Part shown: one piece after another, positions 52,280-62,195 of the stretch | Layout: each line of letters opens with the position of its first letter | Position numbering within the stretch: position 1 is the first letter of the stretch | DNA from: Achromobacter kerstersii | GTDB lineage: Bacteria; Pseudomonadota; Gammaproteobacteria; Burkholderiales; Burkholderiaceae_B | Reading direction: 5' to 3' | NCBI RefSeq assembly: GCF_902859595.1 | Contig: NZ_CADIJQ010000005.1 | Span: 62,001-126,000, forward strand | Length of the DNA stretch: 64,000 nt | Notes under the pieces: generated by a model | What the model saw: the letters and a program-made list of their open reading frames with translations, nothing else | Database searches by the model: none | What the model was told of the DNA's origin: nothing | Translations under genes and position numbers: made by a program

Positions 52280-53578
52280 TCAGCCCAACCAGGGCGCCAG
52301 CGCCTCCATGGTCCGGCGTGTTGCGCCGGCATGCAATTCAAACCAGGCACGCGCCGCGCGGCTTGCGCTGGCGCGGCTGCCCTCATCCCGCAACCAGGCC
52401 AACGCCGCATCCACGGCCTGCGCGGGATCGGCCTCCCGCAAGGCCGCGCCCGCCGCCATCGCGTCTTCCGCCGCCTGCTTGAAATTGAACGTGTGTGGTC
52501 CCACCACGACCGGCACGCCCGCCGCGCAAGCCTCGATCAGATTCTGTCCGCCCAGCGGCGCAAAGCTGCCCGCCACGATGGCGACGTCCGCCGCGGCGTA
52601 ATAGAAGGCCATCTCGCCCAGCGTATCGCCCAGCAGCACCGCCGTTTGCGGGTCGGGTCCAGCGCCGCTGCTGCGCCGAACAAACGGCAACCCGGCATCG
52701 GCAAGCATTTGAGCCGCCTCGTCAAAGCGTTGCGGGTGGCGCGGGATCAGGATGAACAGCGGGGCACCCGGTTGGCCTTGGTGACGTTTGATCGCATCGA
52801 TGAACGGCGCATCCTCGCCCTCGCGCGTACTGGCAATGGCGATGACCGGCCGACCCAGCCGCGCGCGCCAGTCCCGGCCCGCCTGGACCTGCGTGGCGGG
52901 CAGCATCAGGTCGAACTTCAGGTTTCCCGTAACCACAGGCGTGGGCGCACCGGCCTGCGCCAGCCGCCCCGCGTCCTCGGAAGTCTGCGCCAGCACCTGA
53001 TCCAGGCCGGCCAACGCCTCACGCATCACACTGCCCATGCGCCTTGCCTGGCGCAGCGACGACTCGGAATACCGGGCGCTGAGCAGCGCCATCGGCACCC
53101 TTGCGCGACGCGCGGCGGCGAGCAGATTCGGCCAGATCTCGCGTTCGATCAGCAGGCCGCAGCGCGGTTGGTGGCCAAGCATGAAGCGGCGGGTCGCGCC
53201 AGGAAAGTCGTACGGCAGCCACACCTGACGCAGTTGCCCACGGGCGATGGCGTCCGCAAACAAGCGCTGGCCCTCGGCTCGGCCGGTTGCGGTCATGTGA
53301 GTCAGCAGCACCGGCAGGCCACGGTCAAGCAGGGCCTGCAGCAGCGGCTGCGCGGCGCGCGTCTCGCCCAGGCTGACGGCGTGCACCCAGACGGGTGCGA
53401 CCCCTTCGAATTCGGAAGCGGGAGGCGTAGCCGAAGCAGCAGGATCAGGCAGATGGCCGAAGCGTTCGCGCGAAAAGACGTCCCATTGGCCGCCGGCGCG
53501 TTTGGCGCGACGCGCCATCCACAGCCACAACAGCGGCGCCAACGCCCGCAATGCCAGCGTATAGACGCCGCGGTTCAT
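52280..53578 (-). CDS. waaA: 3-deoxy-D-manno-octulosonic acid transferase
   Basis: GT30 inner-membrane-associated enzyme (432 aa) that transfers Kdo from CMP-Kdo to lipid IVA. An N-terminal membrane anchor (YTLALRALAPLLWLWMARR) is followed by AVSLGETRAAQPLLQAL, PYDFPGATRRF, the REIWPNLL loop and the C-terminal GGQNLIEACAAGVPVVVGPHTFNF. Whether it adds one or two Kdo units cannot be told; Bordetella relatives usually add one. Its ATG is one base from the waaC stop. Confidence 0.95.
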   Translation of the reverse strand: MNRGVYTLALRALAPLLWLWMARRAKRAGGQWDVFSRERFGHLPDPAASATPPASEFEGVAPVWVHAVSLGETRAAQPLLQALLDRGLPVLLTHMTATGRAEGQRLFADAIARGQLRQVWLPYDFPGATRRFMLGHQPRCGLLIEREIWPNLLAAARRARVPMALLSARYSESSLRQARRMGSVMREALAGLDQVLAQTSEDAGRLAQAGAPTPVVTGNLKFDLMLPATQVQAGRDWRARLGRPVIAIASTREGEDAPFIDAIKRHQGQPGAPLFILIPRHPQRFDEAAQMLADAGLPFVRRSSGAGPDPQTAVLLGDTLGEMAFYYAAADVAIVAGSFAPLGGQNLIEACAAGVPVVVGPHTFNFKQAAEDAMAAGAALREADPAQAVDAALAWLRDEGSRASASRAARAWFELHAGATRRTMEALAPWLG

Positions 53579-53579
53579 A

Positions 53580-54617
53580 TCACTGCGCGGCCAACGCCTG
53601 TTCGACGGAGGCCATGACCGCTTCGCGCGATGGCGATGCGCCTCGATCGCCCAGGCTGGCGGTGTAGTTCGAGCCGACCAGCGGCGTGCGGACCGGCGTG
53701 GAAGCGCGGTAGATGCCGATGGTGGGGCGGCCCAGGGCGGCCGACAAATGGGTCAGGCCACTGTCCAGACCCACCATCAGGCGCGAACCGGCCAACAGGC
53801 GCGCGACCGAGGTCAGGTCCATGCGGGGCATGACTTCGGCGCCATCCATGCCCGCCACCAACAAGCCGGCGCGCTGCGCTTCAGACTCGTTGCCCGCCAG
53901 CAGCTTCAGCGTGCAACCGGCCTCGCGCAGACGGCGGAACACCGCGCGCCAGTCGTCTTCCGGCCAGAGTTTGTCGTCGCGGCTGGCCGACGGCATGATC
54001 ACGGCGTAGCCGCGGTCGGTATCCAGGTGATGCAGGCGCGGAAGTTCGGTGGCGTTCAGGCCGGCGCTGCCGATTTCGAGTACGGGTTCGGGGGCCTGCG
54101 TCGCTTGGCGCGCGAAGGCTTGCAGGCCAAAGTCCGGCAAGCCCGCATGCTGGTAGCCAAACGTCAGCCCCGCCAGCTTGCGTTGGCGGATCACGGCGGG
54201 TTGCCAGAATTCCACACGATGACGCACGTTGTAGAACAACGAGGCCAGCGGCTCGCGCGCCGAGCGCCAATCCAGGCCGTGGCGAACGCCGCGGGCCTGG
54301 CGTACCAGCCACGCGGATTTGAGCAGCGCCTGCATGTCCAGAACGATGTCGTATTGGGTGGAACGCAGACGCTCTTTCAACGCCCTGCGCTCGGCGCGCA
54401 CCTGCGACGACCACCACGACTTACGCCAGCGGCGATGCGCGACCTTGATGATTTCGTTGACGGCCGGATGCCAGGACGGGATTTCGGCGAATGCTTCCTC
54501 GACGATCCAGTCGATCTGTGCGTCCGGGACGTGCCGGGCTATGTCGGTGATAGCCGGCAACATGTGGACGAGGTCGCCCAGGGAGGACGTGCGAACGATG
54601 AGAATGCGGGTGGGCAT
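53580..54617 (-). CDS. waaC: Lipopolysaccharide heptosyltransferase I
   Basis: GT9 enzyme (345 aa) that adds the first L-glycero-D-manno-heptose to Kdo. ILIVRTSSLGDLVHMLPAITDIA at 4-26 with the acceptor-site Asp, QIDWIVEEAFAEIP, the MPSASRDDKLWPEDDWRAVF segment and LMVGLDSGLTHLSAALGRPTIGIY are the family blocks. The start MPTRILIVRTSS at 54617 is preferred over a longer N-terminus. It is upstream of waaA in the same transcript. Confidence 0.94.
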   Translation of the reverse strand: MPTRILIVRTSSLGDLVHMLPAITDIARHVPDAQIDWIVEEAFAEIPSWHPAVNEIIKVAHRRWRKSWWSSQVRAERRALKERLRSTQYDIVLDMQALLKSAWLVRQARGVRHGLDWRSAREPLASLFYNVRHRVEFWQPAVIRQRKLAGLTFGYQHAGLPDFGLQAFARQATQAPEPVLEIGSAGLNATELPRLHHLDTDRGYAVIMPSASRDDKLWPEDDWRAVFRRLREAGCTLKLLAGNESEAQRAGLLVAGMDGAEVMPRMDLTSVARLLAGSRLMVGLDSGLTHLSAALGRPTIGIYRASTPVRTPLVGSNYTASLGDRGASPSREAVMASVEQALAAQ

Positions 54618-54811
54618 CAACACTGATGATCGTGCAATTGAAGGAGCGAATGTACAACACATCAAGGCCCGAGGGGCAGACTGCCCTGCCGCGTCGAACT
54701 GACTATGCAAGGTAGAATTCATTTCATGCGGAGCTTTCCACCCGCGTTGCCGCAAAATGGCATCCTCATTTCACCGACCATTGCCGTCTATCGGCAAAGC
54801 ATCTGTCCGCG

Positions 54812-55945
54812 ATGAAAATTCTAACGGTATTTGGCACTCGTCCTGAGGCCATAAAAATGGCGCCTCTGGTGCATGCGCTGGCACAAGAGCCCGCCATTGA
54901 GGCGCGTGTGTGCGTAACCGCGCAGCACAGGGAAATGCTGGACCAAGTTCTTGGCTTGTTTGATATTCAGCCCGATTTCGATCTGAATATCATGAGGCCC
55001 AGCCAAGATCTCACCGATGTCACCAGCGCCATTCTGAATGGCATGAAACGTGTATTTCAGCACTTCCAGCCAGATTACGTTGTTGTGCATGGCGACACGG
55101 CCACCACCTTTGCTGCAACACTGGCCGCGTATTATCACAAGATCCCTGTCGGGCATGTGGAGGCCGGACTACGCACCGGCAACATCTATTCGCCATGGCC
55201 CGAGGAGGCGAATCGCAAACTGACGGGAGCATTGGCAAACTTGCACTTTGCGCCGACCGAAACTTCCCGGACGAATCTGCTGCGCGAGGGAGTGCCAACC
55301 GAAAATATCATTGTGACGGGCAATACCGTCATCGATGCGCTTCTCTGGGTAAAGCAAAAACTGATTGCCGATCAAAATTTGCGCAACTCAATTGCGGCGC
55401 AAATGCCCTTCTTGAGCGACGATCGGCGCATCGTGCTGATTACCGGACATCGCCGGGAGAGCTTTGGTTCCGGATTTGAAAGAATCTGCCAGGCCATCGC
55501 GACCTCCGCCGCACGGTTTCCTGATCACGATTTTGTTTATCCGGTCCATTTGAATCCGAACGTCCGTGAGCCGGTAAACCGGTGGCTGAAAGGCCTGAAA
55601 AATGTCTTTCTGGTCGAACCGATGGATTACCTGCCCTTTGTTTATTTAATGGACAGATCTCACATCATCTTGACAGATTCCGGCGGCATTCAAGAAGAGG
55701 CCCCGTCGTTAGGCAAGCCAGTGCTGGTCATGCGCGATACGACCGAACGCCCTGAGGCCGTCACAGCGGGCACGGTGCGGTTGGTCGGGACGGATGTGAA
55801 CACGATCACAGAGCAAATCGCCATGCTGCTCTCGCAGAACGGCGAATATCAAAAGATGAGCATCGCGCATAATCCTTATGGCGATGGGCTGGCAAGCAAG
55901 CGCATCGTAGATACCCTCCGCCAGACGGAGAAATTTTCAGACTGA
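54812..55945 (+). CDS. wecB: UDP-N-acetylglucosamine 2-epimerase (non-hydrolysing)
   Basis: Cytosolic epimerase (377 aa) making UDP-ManNAc. The N-terminus [22 protein letters not shown], the [31 protein letters not shown] segment (near 95-125) and [28 protein letters not shown] are diagnostic. The base composition drops in GC from here to the right edge. It faces the O-antigen run from the opposite strand. No wecC lies next to it, so ManNAcA synthesis would need an enzyme elsewhere. Confidence 0.95.
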   Translation: MKILTVFGTRPEAIKMAPLVHALAQEPAIEARVCVTAQHREMLDQVLGLFDIQPDFDLNIMRPSQDLTDVTSAILNGMKRVFQHFQPDYVVVHGDTATTFAATLAAYYHKIPVGHVEAGLRTGNIYSPWPEEANRKLTGALANLHFAPTETSRTNLLREGVPTENIIVTGNTVIDALLWVKQKLIADQNLRNSIAAQMPFLSDDRRIVLITGHRRESFGSGFERICQAIATSAARFPDHDFVYPVHLNPNVREPVNRWLKGLKNVFLVEPMDYLPFVYLMDRSHIILTDSGGIQEEAPSLGKPVLVMRDTTERPEAVTAGTVRLVGTDVNTITEQIAMLLSQNGEYQKMSIAHNPYGDGLASKRIVDTLRQTEKFSD

Positions 55946-55975
55946 TTCGCCTGCCCAAGTCCTGATTGCTATCCA

Positions 55976-56009
55976 GCTATCCCGAAAGCCTATTTCTTTT
56001 CGGGATAGC
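55976..56009. terminator. Hairpin at the wecB-galE junction, possible terminator
   Basis: GCTATCCCGAAA (55976-55987) and TTTCGGGATAGC (55998-56009) are perfect 12-bp arms with a 10-nt loop. The right arm lies inside the last galE codons. There is no clear T-run on either side, so it may terminate weakly or only stabilise the convergent 3' ends. Confidence 0.5.
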
Positions 56010-57039
56010 CATCAGGATTGTTTTTTTGCCATTTCCAGCCATCTCGGCACATTTCGTCGACAGTCCGCTTGGCGACCCAGCCCAACACTTGATTCGCCCG
56101 AGAGGGATCCGCCCACGCCTCTCCGATATCGCCTGCCCGGCGCGACGTGACCTGATGCGGTACGGCAACGCCGCTGACCCCCTCGAACGCGGCAATCAAT
56201 TCCTTCACCGAGGTACCCCGCCCGGTACCCAGGTTAAACGCCGCAAACCCCTGCTCGCTACGCGAGGACAGAGCATATTCAATTGCTTTGACGTGCCCAT
56301 CCGCCAAATCTGCAACATGGACATAGTCCCGCACGCCTGTGCCGTCAGGGGTATCGTAGTCATCCCCGAAGATGCGCAGGCGATCTGCACGGCCTATAGC
56401 GGTACGCGTTATGTACGGAAAAAGATTGTTGGGCTCGCCCCGGGGATCCTCTCCAATCAATCCCGTTTCATGCGAACCAATAGGATTGAAATACCGCAGG
56501 CATATGGCCTTTATTGCGGAATGCGATGCGCAAAGATCTTGCAGAATCTGCTCGACCATCGCCTTAGTCCAGCCGTAGGGGTTGGTCGGGGCAATTCGAT
56601 GCCCCTCTACGAACGGCAAAAATTCGGGCTCGCCATAGACGGTCGCCGAGGAACTAAACACGATAGTATCCACGCCCGCACGGCGCATCGCCGTCAGCAG
56701 AACGAGAGTGCCTGCCACGTTATTGTCGTAGTACTCGAGTGGCTTGCTATTGGACTCCCCCACGGCCTTCAAGGCAGCAAGATGGAGCACACAAATGACA
56801 GGCGCCCCTCGATCGGCGCACTGCTGGAAGACGGCACTCAATGCGTCTGCGTCCCGGATGTCTCCCTTAACGCACTCGACCGCCACGCCTGTAATCTGTT
56901 CGACACGTTCAAGAGCGACAATGCCGCTATTGGAAAAGTTATCGAAGACCACCGGTCGGTAACCTGCTTGAATCAGGCTGACGAGAGTGTGCGTGCCTAT
57001 ATACCCCGCACCCCCGGCGACCAAAATCGTGTTTTCCAT
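55990..57039 (-). CDS. galE: UDP-glucose 4-epimerase
   Basis: NAD-dependent epimerase (349 aa) that interconverts UDP-Glc and UDP-Gal. The nucleotide loop GGAGYIGTHTL is at 9-19. The FSSSATVYG serine and YGWTK tyrosine-lysine motifs form the catalytic centre, and GTGVRDYVHVADLADGH is typical. It ends the minus-strand O-antigen run, after a GT2 gene. It would supply UDP-galactose for glf and for the transferases. Confidence 0.95.
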   Translation of the reverse strand: MENTILVAGGAGYIGTHTLVSLIQAGYRPVVFDNFSNSGIVALERVEQITGVAVECVKGDIRDADALSAVFQQCADRGAPVICVLHLAALKAVGESNSKPLEYYDNNVAGTLVLLTAMRRAGVDTIVFSSSATVYGEPEFLPFVEGHRIAPTNPYGWTKAMVEQILQDLCASHSAIKAICLRYFNPIGSHETGLIGEDPRGEPNNLFPYITRTAIGRADRLRIFGDDYDTPDGTGVRDYVHVADLADGHVKAIEYALSSRSEQGFAAFNLGTGRGTSVKELIAAFEGVSGVAVPHQVTSRRAGDIGEAWADPSRANQVLGWVAKRTVDEMCRDGWKWQKNNPDGYPEKK

Positions 57040-57062
57040 GGCTACTCTGTTCCAGTGCTACT

Positions 57063-58154
57063 TCAAGGCATGACACCAAGGCGGCCGCGGACGGCGCGCT
57101 TCACTCGCCTATATCCACGCAACGGCAAGCCAAGAAGATTTTCAAACGAGGTATCCAACCGAGCGCAAGGCCCCAGCAAGCGCCAATACGCAGCAATAGG
57201 CACGTAGTGGAACATTCTGGCGATCTTGATACCGCGATGTACTTTTTTGCCAAACATATCCCAGATGATTCCGGTTTTCAGCCAAGCAGAACCGAAGTTC
57301 TTATCTGCGACTGCAAAAATCTCTTGGAGCGCCTTTAGCTTCGGATAGTCAGAGAGCGTACTCACACGTCGAATCCACGAAACGCAGTGAATTGCGACAT
57401 ACCACATCAGCTGCTTTCGGTAACTGTCAAACGCGCCCTTCTTTCTGTAGAAAGCAAGCATGTCGTTCAGCGCCGGCACGATATTCAGGATCCGCTTGTC
57501 CGTCTGCTTCATTGACTGGGTCGGACGCGTAATATCGTAGTTGTACAGTTCCTTGTCCACGTAATAGATTTTTTTCGCGACAAGATAGCTCTTGGGCACG
57601 AAATTCGCATCGGCAAACATGATCCCCGGCAAAAGCCGGACATCTGGATCATCAAATATCGAACGGTGATAAATCCGGCCGCATGGCGTCGCCCAGTTCC
57701 GGTACAACAGGTCGCGATCCGTCGTCGTCAATTCGCGCTCGGAATCGATCGGGATTGGCTTGAACTGCGACGTATAGCCGGTAAAGTAATAACGCAGATT
57801 ACCGATCAACAGATCCGCCCCGGTCTCTTGCGCCTTGGCGTACATGAATTCGATGGCATCATCATCAAGAAAATCATCGCCATCGACAATAATTATGTAT
57901 TCGCCGGTTGCCCGGTCAATGCCGTAATTACACGCCGCGCCATGACCACCGTTCTCCTTGATGAACGACTTAAAGATACCAGGCCACTTCTCTACATACT
58001 CGTCAATGATAAGTTGACTGTCATCCGTCCCCCCATCATTGACGACAAGCACCTCGATGTCCTTGCACTTTTGATTCGCAAGCGACGCCAGGCACCTTTC
58101 AACATAGAATTCCAGGTTGTATACCGGAACAACAACACTGACTTTAGGCCTCAT
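57063..58154 (-). CDS. Family 2 glycosyltransferase
   Basis: GT-A fold protein (363 aa). PKVSVVVPVYNLEFYVERCL at 3-22, the NDGGTDDSQ nucleotide-binding loop, the IIIVDGDDFLDDDA metal-binding DxD segment near 88-101 and GIMFADANFVPKSY are typical of GT2. The C-terminal 150 residues are basic and have no clear domain. The ATG overlaps the glf stop in ATGA (58151-58154). It is probably cytosolic or membrane-associated and adds a sugar of the O-antigen repeat; donor and linkage are unknown. Confidence 0.9.
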   Translation of the reverse strand: MRPKVSVVVPVYNLEFYVERCLASLANQKCKDIEVLVVNDGGTDDSQLIIDEYVEKWPGIFKSFIKENGGHGAACNYGIDRATGEYIIIVDGDDFLDDDAIEFMYAKAQETGADLLIGNLRYYFTGYTSQFKPIPIDSERELTTTDRDLLYRNWATPCGRIYHRSIFDDPDVRLLPGIMFADANFVPKSYLVAKKIYYVDKELYNYDITRPTQSMKQTDKRILNIVPALNDMLAFYRKKGAFDSYRKQLMWYVAIHCVSWIRRVSTLSDYPKLKALQEIFAVADKNFGSAWLKTGIIWDMFGKKVHRGIKIARMFHYVPIAAYWRLLGPCARLDTSFENLLGLPLRGYRRVKRAVRGRLGVMP

Positions 58155-59329
58155 TTCTTTTTGTTCTCGTCAAAATCGGAATCAAACACATCCAAAGCAC
58201 GCTCAATGATGTTGTTCATATCGTAGTAGCGATATTCAGCCAATCGACCAACCAATTTCAAATTGGCAAAAGTCTCGGCCAGCTCCACGTAACGGGCATA
58301 CAGTTCGGCGTTGGTATCCTTGGGGATGGGATAGTAAGGAATGCTCTTCGAGGGCACGTTACGATCATATTCCTGCGGATACTCCTTCATGATGGTCGTC
58401 TTTTCCGGCTTTTCTCCCATCAGGTGCTTGTATTCCGTAATACGGGTGAATTCTTCCGAGTTCGGATAGTTCACCGTGGCAGTCGGTTGATACAGATCCA
58501 TGTCATGCGTTTCGAGGTCGAACCTTAGCGACCGGTATGGCAGCTCTCCGTAGGCATAATTGAACAGTTCGTCCACAGCTCCGGTATAGATCACATCGCC
58601 GGTGAATTCTTCGCCCTCGAGCAGGATCTTTCCCGTGTCTACGTCAAACCGCAACACGTCATGCGCCTTCGTATTCAAGCGAACTTCGATATTGGGGCTT
58701 GACAGCATATTTGCGAACATGGCCGTGTAGCCTTTCTTCGGCAAAGCCTGGTGGCTCTCCTGGAAGTAGCGGTCGTCGTAGGACAGATGCACGGGCACGC
58801 GGGCGGTAATTGTCTCGAAATCGAGATTCTCGGGTTTGTCGCCCCACTGTTTTGTGGTGTAGTTCAGATAAATATTCTGAAAAATAAACTCACCAAGGTC
58901 GCGCACACGTGAGTCGCTATGCTTGCGAAGCACGGAAACCGGAACCTTCACATCCATGCCGAATTCCGAAATCAGCAGTTGCTTCAAGTCTGCTGCTTGT
59001 TCAGGCAGCAATTTCTCGAGGGACGTCAGGTTGAACGGAACCGGCACCAACTGGCCCTGCACATGCGCCAGCACGCGATGCTGGTAGGGCTCCCAGTCCG
59101 TGAATTGCGAAATATAGGAAAGCACACGGGGACTATTGGTCCGAAACAGATGGGGACCGTATTTATGAACCATGACCCCATGATCATCGCGGTAATCATA
59201 CATATTACCGGCGATATGATCCCGCTGCTCGATCAACAGAACCCGCTTATTGCTTTGGGAGGCCAGGCGCTCCGCGAGGATGGATCCAGCAAAACCGGTT
59301 CCAACAATCACTACGTCATAATTATTCAT
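58151..59329 (-). CDS. glf: UDP-galactopyranose mutase
   Basis: FAD enzyme (392 aa) that converts UDP-Galp to UDP-Galf. The FAD loop VGTGFAGSILAERLA at 9-23, HKYGPHLFRTNSPRV, the TTKQWGDKPENLD segment and GRLAEYRYYDMNNII at the C-terminus are characteristic. The presence of galE and glf in this locus means that galactofuranose is very likely part of the polysaccharide. It is separated by 1 bp from the upstream transferase gene and overlaps the GT2 start. Confidence 0.96.
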   Translation of the reverse strand: MNNYDVVIVGTGFAGSILAERLASQSNKRVLLIEQRDHIAGNMYDYRDDHGVMVHKYGPHLFRTNSPRVLSYISQFTDWEPYQHRVLAHVQGQLVPVPFNLTSLEKLLPEQAADLKQLLISEFGMDVKVPVSVLRKHSDSRVRDLGEFIFQNIYLNYTTKQWGDKPENLDFETITARVPVHLSYDDRYFQESHQALPKKGYTAMFANMLSSPNIEVRLNTKAHDVLRFDVDTGKILLEGEEFTGDVIYTGAVDELFNYAYGELPYRSLRFDLETHDMDLYQPTATVNYPNSEEFTRITEYKHLMGEKPEKTTIMKEYPQEYDRNVPSKSIPYYPIPKDTNAELYARYVELAETFANLKLVGRLAEYRYYDMNNIIERALDVFDSDFDENKKK

Positions 59330-59330
59330 A

Positions 59331-60518
59331 TCACACCTTTATAACTGATCGAATTGCATCTTCCATGAGGCGCGATACCCTCTCGACGGAGTACTCTTCG
59401 TATACTGAATAGTCAGGATTTATTTTCTTGTCGATATAGCGCTTCAGCACATAGGCGATTCGATCCAGTCTGCTATCCGCAACTAGATTTTTCGCCTTTA
59501 CCATAATGTCTGCCGTAGGCCCTTTGGCCATCGTGATCGACGCGATGGGCTTACGCGCCCCCATGTAATCCGTCAGCTTTCCCGGAAAGAAGGGATTGCA
59601 GTCCAAACCATCCTCTTCCCTCGTGAACATGCCGTCAATCAGGAGAAGCGCGTCGGCCTCCGCCATCAAACGCAAGCTCTCGGAGTAGGCGACCGGCCCC
59701 AGGAAACTCACATGTGACGGATGGCGCATGGAAGAATGGGCGGCTCTGTCATTTTCGCAAGGTGCGCCGCCATAGAATCGGAGTTCAAAGCGGCCTTTGT
59801 ATTCAGGATATATCTCCAGCAGCCGATCAACCGCCTTTAACACCGGCTCAGCGGTGCGCTTCACGTGATAAAGCGTGCCCAAATGCGAAAAAACAAATTT
59901 CTCATCCCCTCGTTCCCGGGGAGCGCGGTACATCTTCTGATCAAAGCAGTGAGGCACCACCACCGCCTTGGCTTTCAACGCAGCCAGATCACCGGTGAAC
60001 ATGAGGTCCCGTTGATACTCGTTATTCAGAATAACAAGATCGGCGTTCCGCAGGGTGGCTCGCTCAATAGCGCAATCCTCCTCGATCAGGGGGTACCCGG
60101 CAATGTACTTGACATACGGATTCTTAATAAAGAGGTCACCAAAATAGCTGATCCAGGGCATTTCCGGATGCTTTTTCTTAATCGCCGCTGCGGCTTCATG
60201 GCTTACGAGCTCATTCGAATGCGAGATGATGAAATCAAATTTCTCGTTCGATTCTTCGAATGCCTTTACCACACCCTCGATGAACTTAGCACGGGCATCG
60301 CGCGTACGCGGCTGCGTATGATCGGCATCCTTGACCTCAATTCGTTTAATCGGCGCGGATGCGAAAGCCATGATTCCGTCGTCGCGCGCATCGCGCGCAA
60401 CCTGGACGACCGTGTAGGAAAAATCAGTGTCTTTGATTCGTTTGAAAAAATCTAGATCCGCAGACCCTATATAGGGCGCAAAAAACCAAGAGGGGGCAAA
60501 ACCGTTAAGTTTTTTCAT
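59331..60518 (-). CDS. Glycosyltransferase of the O-antigen locus (GT-B type)
   Basis: A 395-residue protein with a GT4-like pattern. NGFAPSWFFAPYIGSADLDFF opens it. The middle has ADLVILNNEYQRDLMFTG and VVPHCFDQKMY; the donor domain has FSHLGTLYHVKRTAEPVLKAV, and LTDYMGARKPIASITMAKGP follows. No membrane segment is evident. The substrate cannot be read. It lies between a GT4 gene and glf, and its own AT-rich 135-bp upstream gap contains a TATAAT-like box. Confidence 0.82.
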   Translation of the reverse strand: MKKLNGFAPSWFFAPYIGSADLDFFKRIKDTDFSYTVVQVARDARDDGIMAFASAPIKRIEVKDADHTQPRTRDARAKFIEGVVKAFEESNEKFDFIISHSNELVSHEAAAAIKKKHPEMPWISYFGDLFIKNPYVKYIAGYPLIEEDCAIERATLRNADLVILNNEYQRDLMFTGDLAALKAKAVVVPHCFDQKMYRAPRERGDEKFVFSHLGTLYHVKRTAEPVLKAVDRLLEIYPEYKGRFELRFYGGAPCENDRAAHSSMRHPSHVSFLGPVAYSESLRLMAEADALLLIDGMFTREEDGLDCNPFFPGKLTDYMGARKPIASITMAKGPTADIMVKAKNLVADSRLDRIAYVLKRYIDKKINPDYSVYEEYSVERVSRLMEDAIRSVIKV

Positions 60519-60577
60519 TATGAAGCTAATATATGCTTTAAGCCTCTTCCGGCCAAATTTTACGAGGAGCGACGTCT

Positions 60578-60583
60578 ATTATA
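60578..60583 (-). promoter_or_regulatory. Possible internal -10 box in the O-antigen run
   Basis: TATAAT on the minus strand lies within GTCTATAATAGAC, a small palindrome, 60 bp upstream of the 60518 start. No convincing -35 box is visible. It could add an internal promoter for the distal genes. Confidence 0.3.
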
Positions 60584-60653
60584 GACAGTACGAATAAGTT
60601 TTCGGAGGCGGGAAATTCGCGATGAATCGCCTTGTTTTCGCACGCCGATTAGG

Positions 60654-62195
60654 TCAGCGGCCCAAGCGGCTCCGAACAGCGTCTGAAATCCGCTCTCGCC
60701 ATGTCTTTTGCTGCTGCAGGCGGATATCAAGCCTGCTGAGAGCACCCTCAAGCGCCTTGATCGACTGAGCTAGCTCTTCGACCTCGCGCCGACCCTCAGC
60801 ATTAAGATCCCGCAATTCGTTCAACATCTGTTTCATCACTTGCGAACGATGCTCTTCGGCGTGCGCCATGCCCGAGAGGATCTCCCGCTGCGTGGCAGCA
60901 ACTTGCGCCTGCTCCCTGCCCCAACGAAGAGCGTTCATGCGCGACTCGTAAAATCGGAAACCTTCAACGGCTGCGGGGGAAAAGTACGCTGCGGAGTGCA
61001 ACACGCGCCCGATACGGTAGAACAACTCCTCTGATTGAAGATATGGCACCTGCGAGGCGGCAGTCTCCTCAGCCTGAAGCACACTGTATATTGCCCGAAC
61101 CAACGGCGATCCGCTGTAAGTATAAGCAGATATTTGCTTCGCAAACGAGGACCAGACCGCGTCCTCAGAGTGGTGCCGCCGCATCATCTCCAACAGTTCC
61201 GCCGTTCTTGCCGGCCCGCCTTCAAGTTGACTGACAAGATCTTCGGTCGACAAGTTAGGCAGATTACGTCCGGAGAAATTGGCGGACGCAGCGCGCCGAA
61301 ACAGGTCGGGGCCGACAAAGCCTTTGACCCCGTCGTAGCCGACCATGCACACCGGCTTGTCACAGGCCACGCCTTCCAGCAACACCCGGCCCATCCCCGC
61401 GACGCCGGCGCTCGAGTGCATCAGGTTATGAACATCTGAACGCGCCCCCAGGAACCGGGCGATGTGATCAACGCCATCCGACTGCAGCCATTCTTCCAGC
61501 GTCACTCGACCAGGCCCATCCCCGACGATATCGATGTGGGTGAAACCAAGCGCATGCGCTTGGTTTACGAACTGCCGGATGCCATGGATCTTGACCGCAT
61601 CAAGTCGGCTGACGACCAACCACGGCGCGTCATTGGGCATCAACGAATCGGAATGCCCAAACCGGTTAACATCAATCGCGTTGTATTGTATGCAAAGCTG
61701 CCCGCCAGGAACGTAAGGCGCCGACAGGTCGCGGACCTCCTCGGATACGGCAAGCACGGCATTTGCCGTGGGCAGGACCAACGCTGCCGAAAGGTAGTCG
61801 TTGAACGGACCGTATCCGGAGCTCAATGACGCCGGACCATGCAAAGTGAGAATAAAAGGCACGCCTTCCAGCGCTGCCGCCAGCATCGCAGGGAAAAGAC
61901 TGGTGAACGGATGCGCATGCACATGCGTGACCGCCATTTCCCGAATGAGTGCGCGCAAATTTTCCACAGTCGCCACCAAATCGGTGACGGTAGAATCCGG
62001 CCCCAGCCGCAGTCCGGTGCGAAGCGTAGCCAAGCCGGGCGGCAAAAACTCGGCGATCGGCTCGGAACCGCAAGCCAGATGCACCGCCCAGCCATCGGCA
62101 GCCATGACTCTCACTTGACCGGCTATGTATGTTTCCAGACCGCCAACGTCGTAGCTCTCGGTAACGATAAGAATAGAGGGTGATCTGCCGCTCAC
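60654..62195 (-). CDS. GT4 glycosyltransferase with C-terminal coiled coil
   Basis: A 513-residue protein. Residues 1-345 are a GT-B glycosyltransferase: ILIVTESYDVGGLETYIAGQ, HVHAHPFTSLFPAMLAAALEG, WLVVSRLDAVKIHGIRQFVNQ and the donor site around GMGRVLLEGVACDKPVCMVG. From about 420 to 500 the sequence is strongly heptad-like (REILSGMAHAEEHRSQVMKQ, then EEVEELAQ-type steps) and suggests a coiled coil that may bring enzymes together or anchor to the membrane export machinery. The start overlaps the wzt stop in ATGA. Confidence 0.87.
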   Translation of the reverse strand: MSGRSPSILIVTESYDVGGLETYIAGQVRVMAADGWAVHLACGSEPIAEFLPPGLATLRTGLRLGPDSTVTDLVATVENLRALIREMAVTHVHAHPFTSLFPAMLAAALEGVPFILTLHGPASLSSGYGPFNDYLSAALVLPTANAVLAVSEEVRDLSAPYVPGGQLCIQYNAIDVNRFGHSDSLMPNDAPWLVVSRLDAVKIHGIRQFVNQAHALGFTHIDIVGDGPGRVTLEEWLQSDGVDHIARFLGARSDVHNLMHSSAGVAGMGRVLLEGVACDKPVCMVGYDGVKGFVGPDLFRRAASANFSGRNLPNLSTEDLVSQLEGGPARTAELLEMMRRHHSEDAVWSSFAKQISAYTYSGSPLVRAIYSVLQAEETAASQVPYLQSEELFYRIGRVLHSAAYFSPAAVEGFRFYESRMNALRWGREQAQVAATQREILSGMAHAEEHRSQVMKQMLNELRDLNAEGRREVEELAQSIKALEGALSRLDIRLQQQKTWRERISDAVRSRLGR

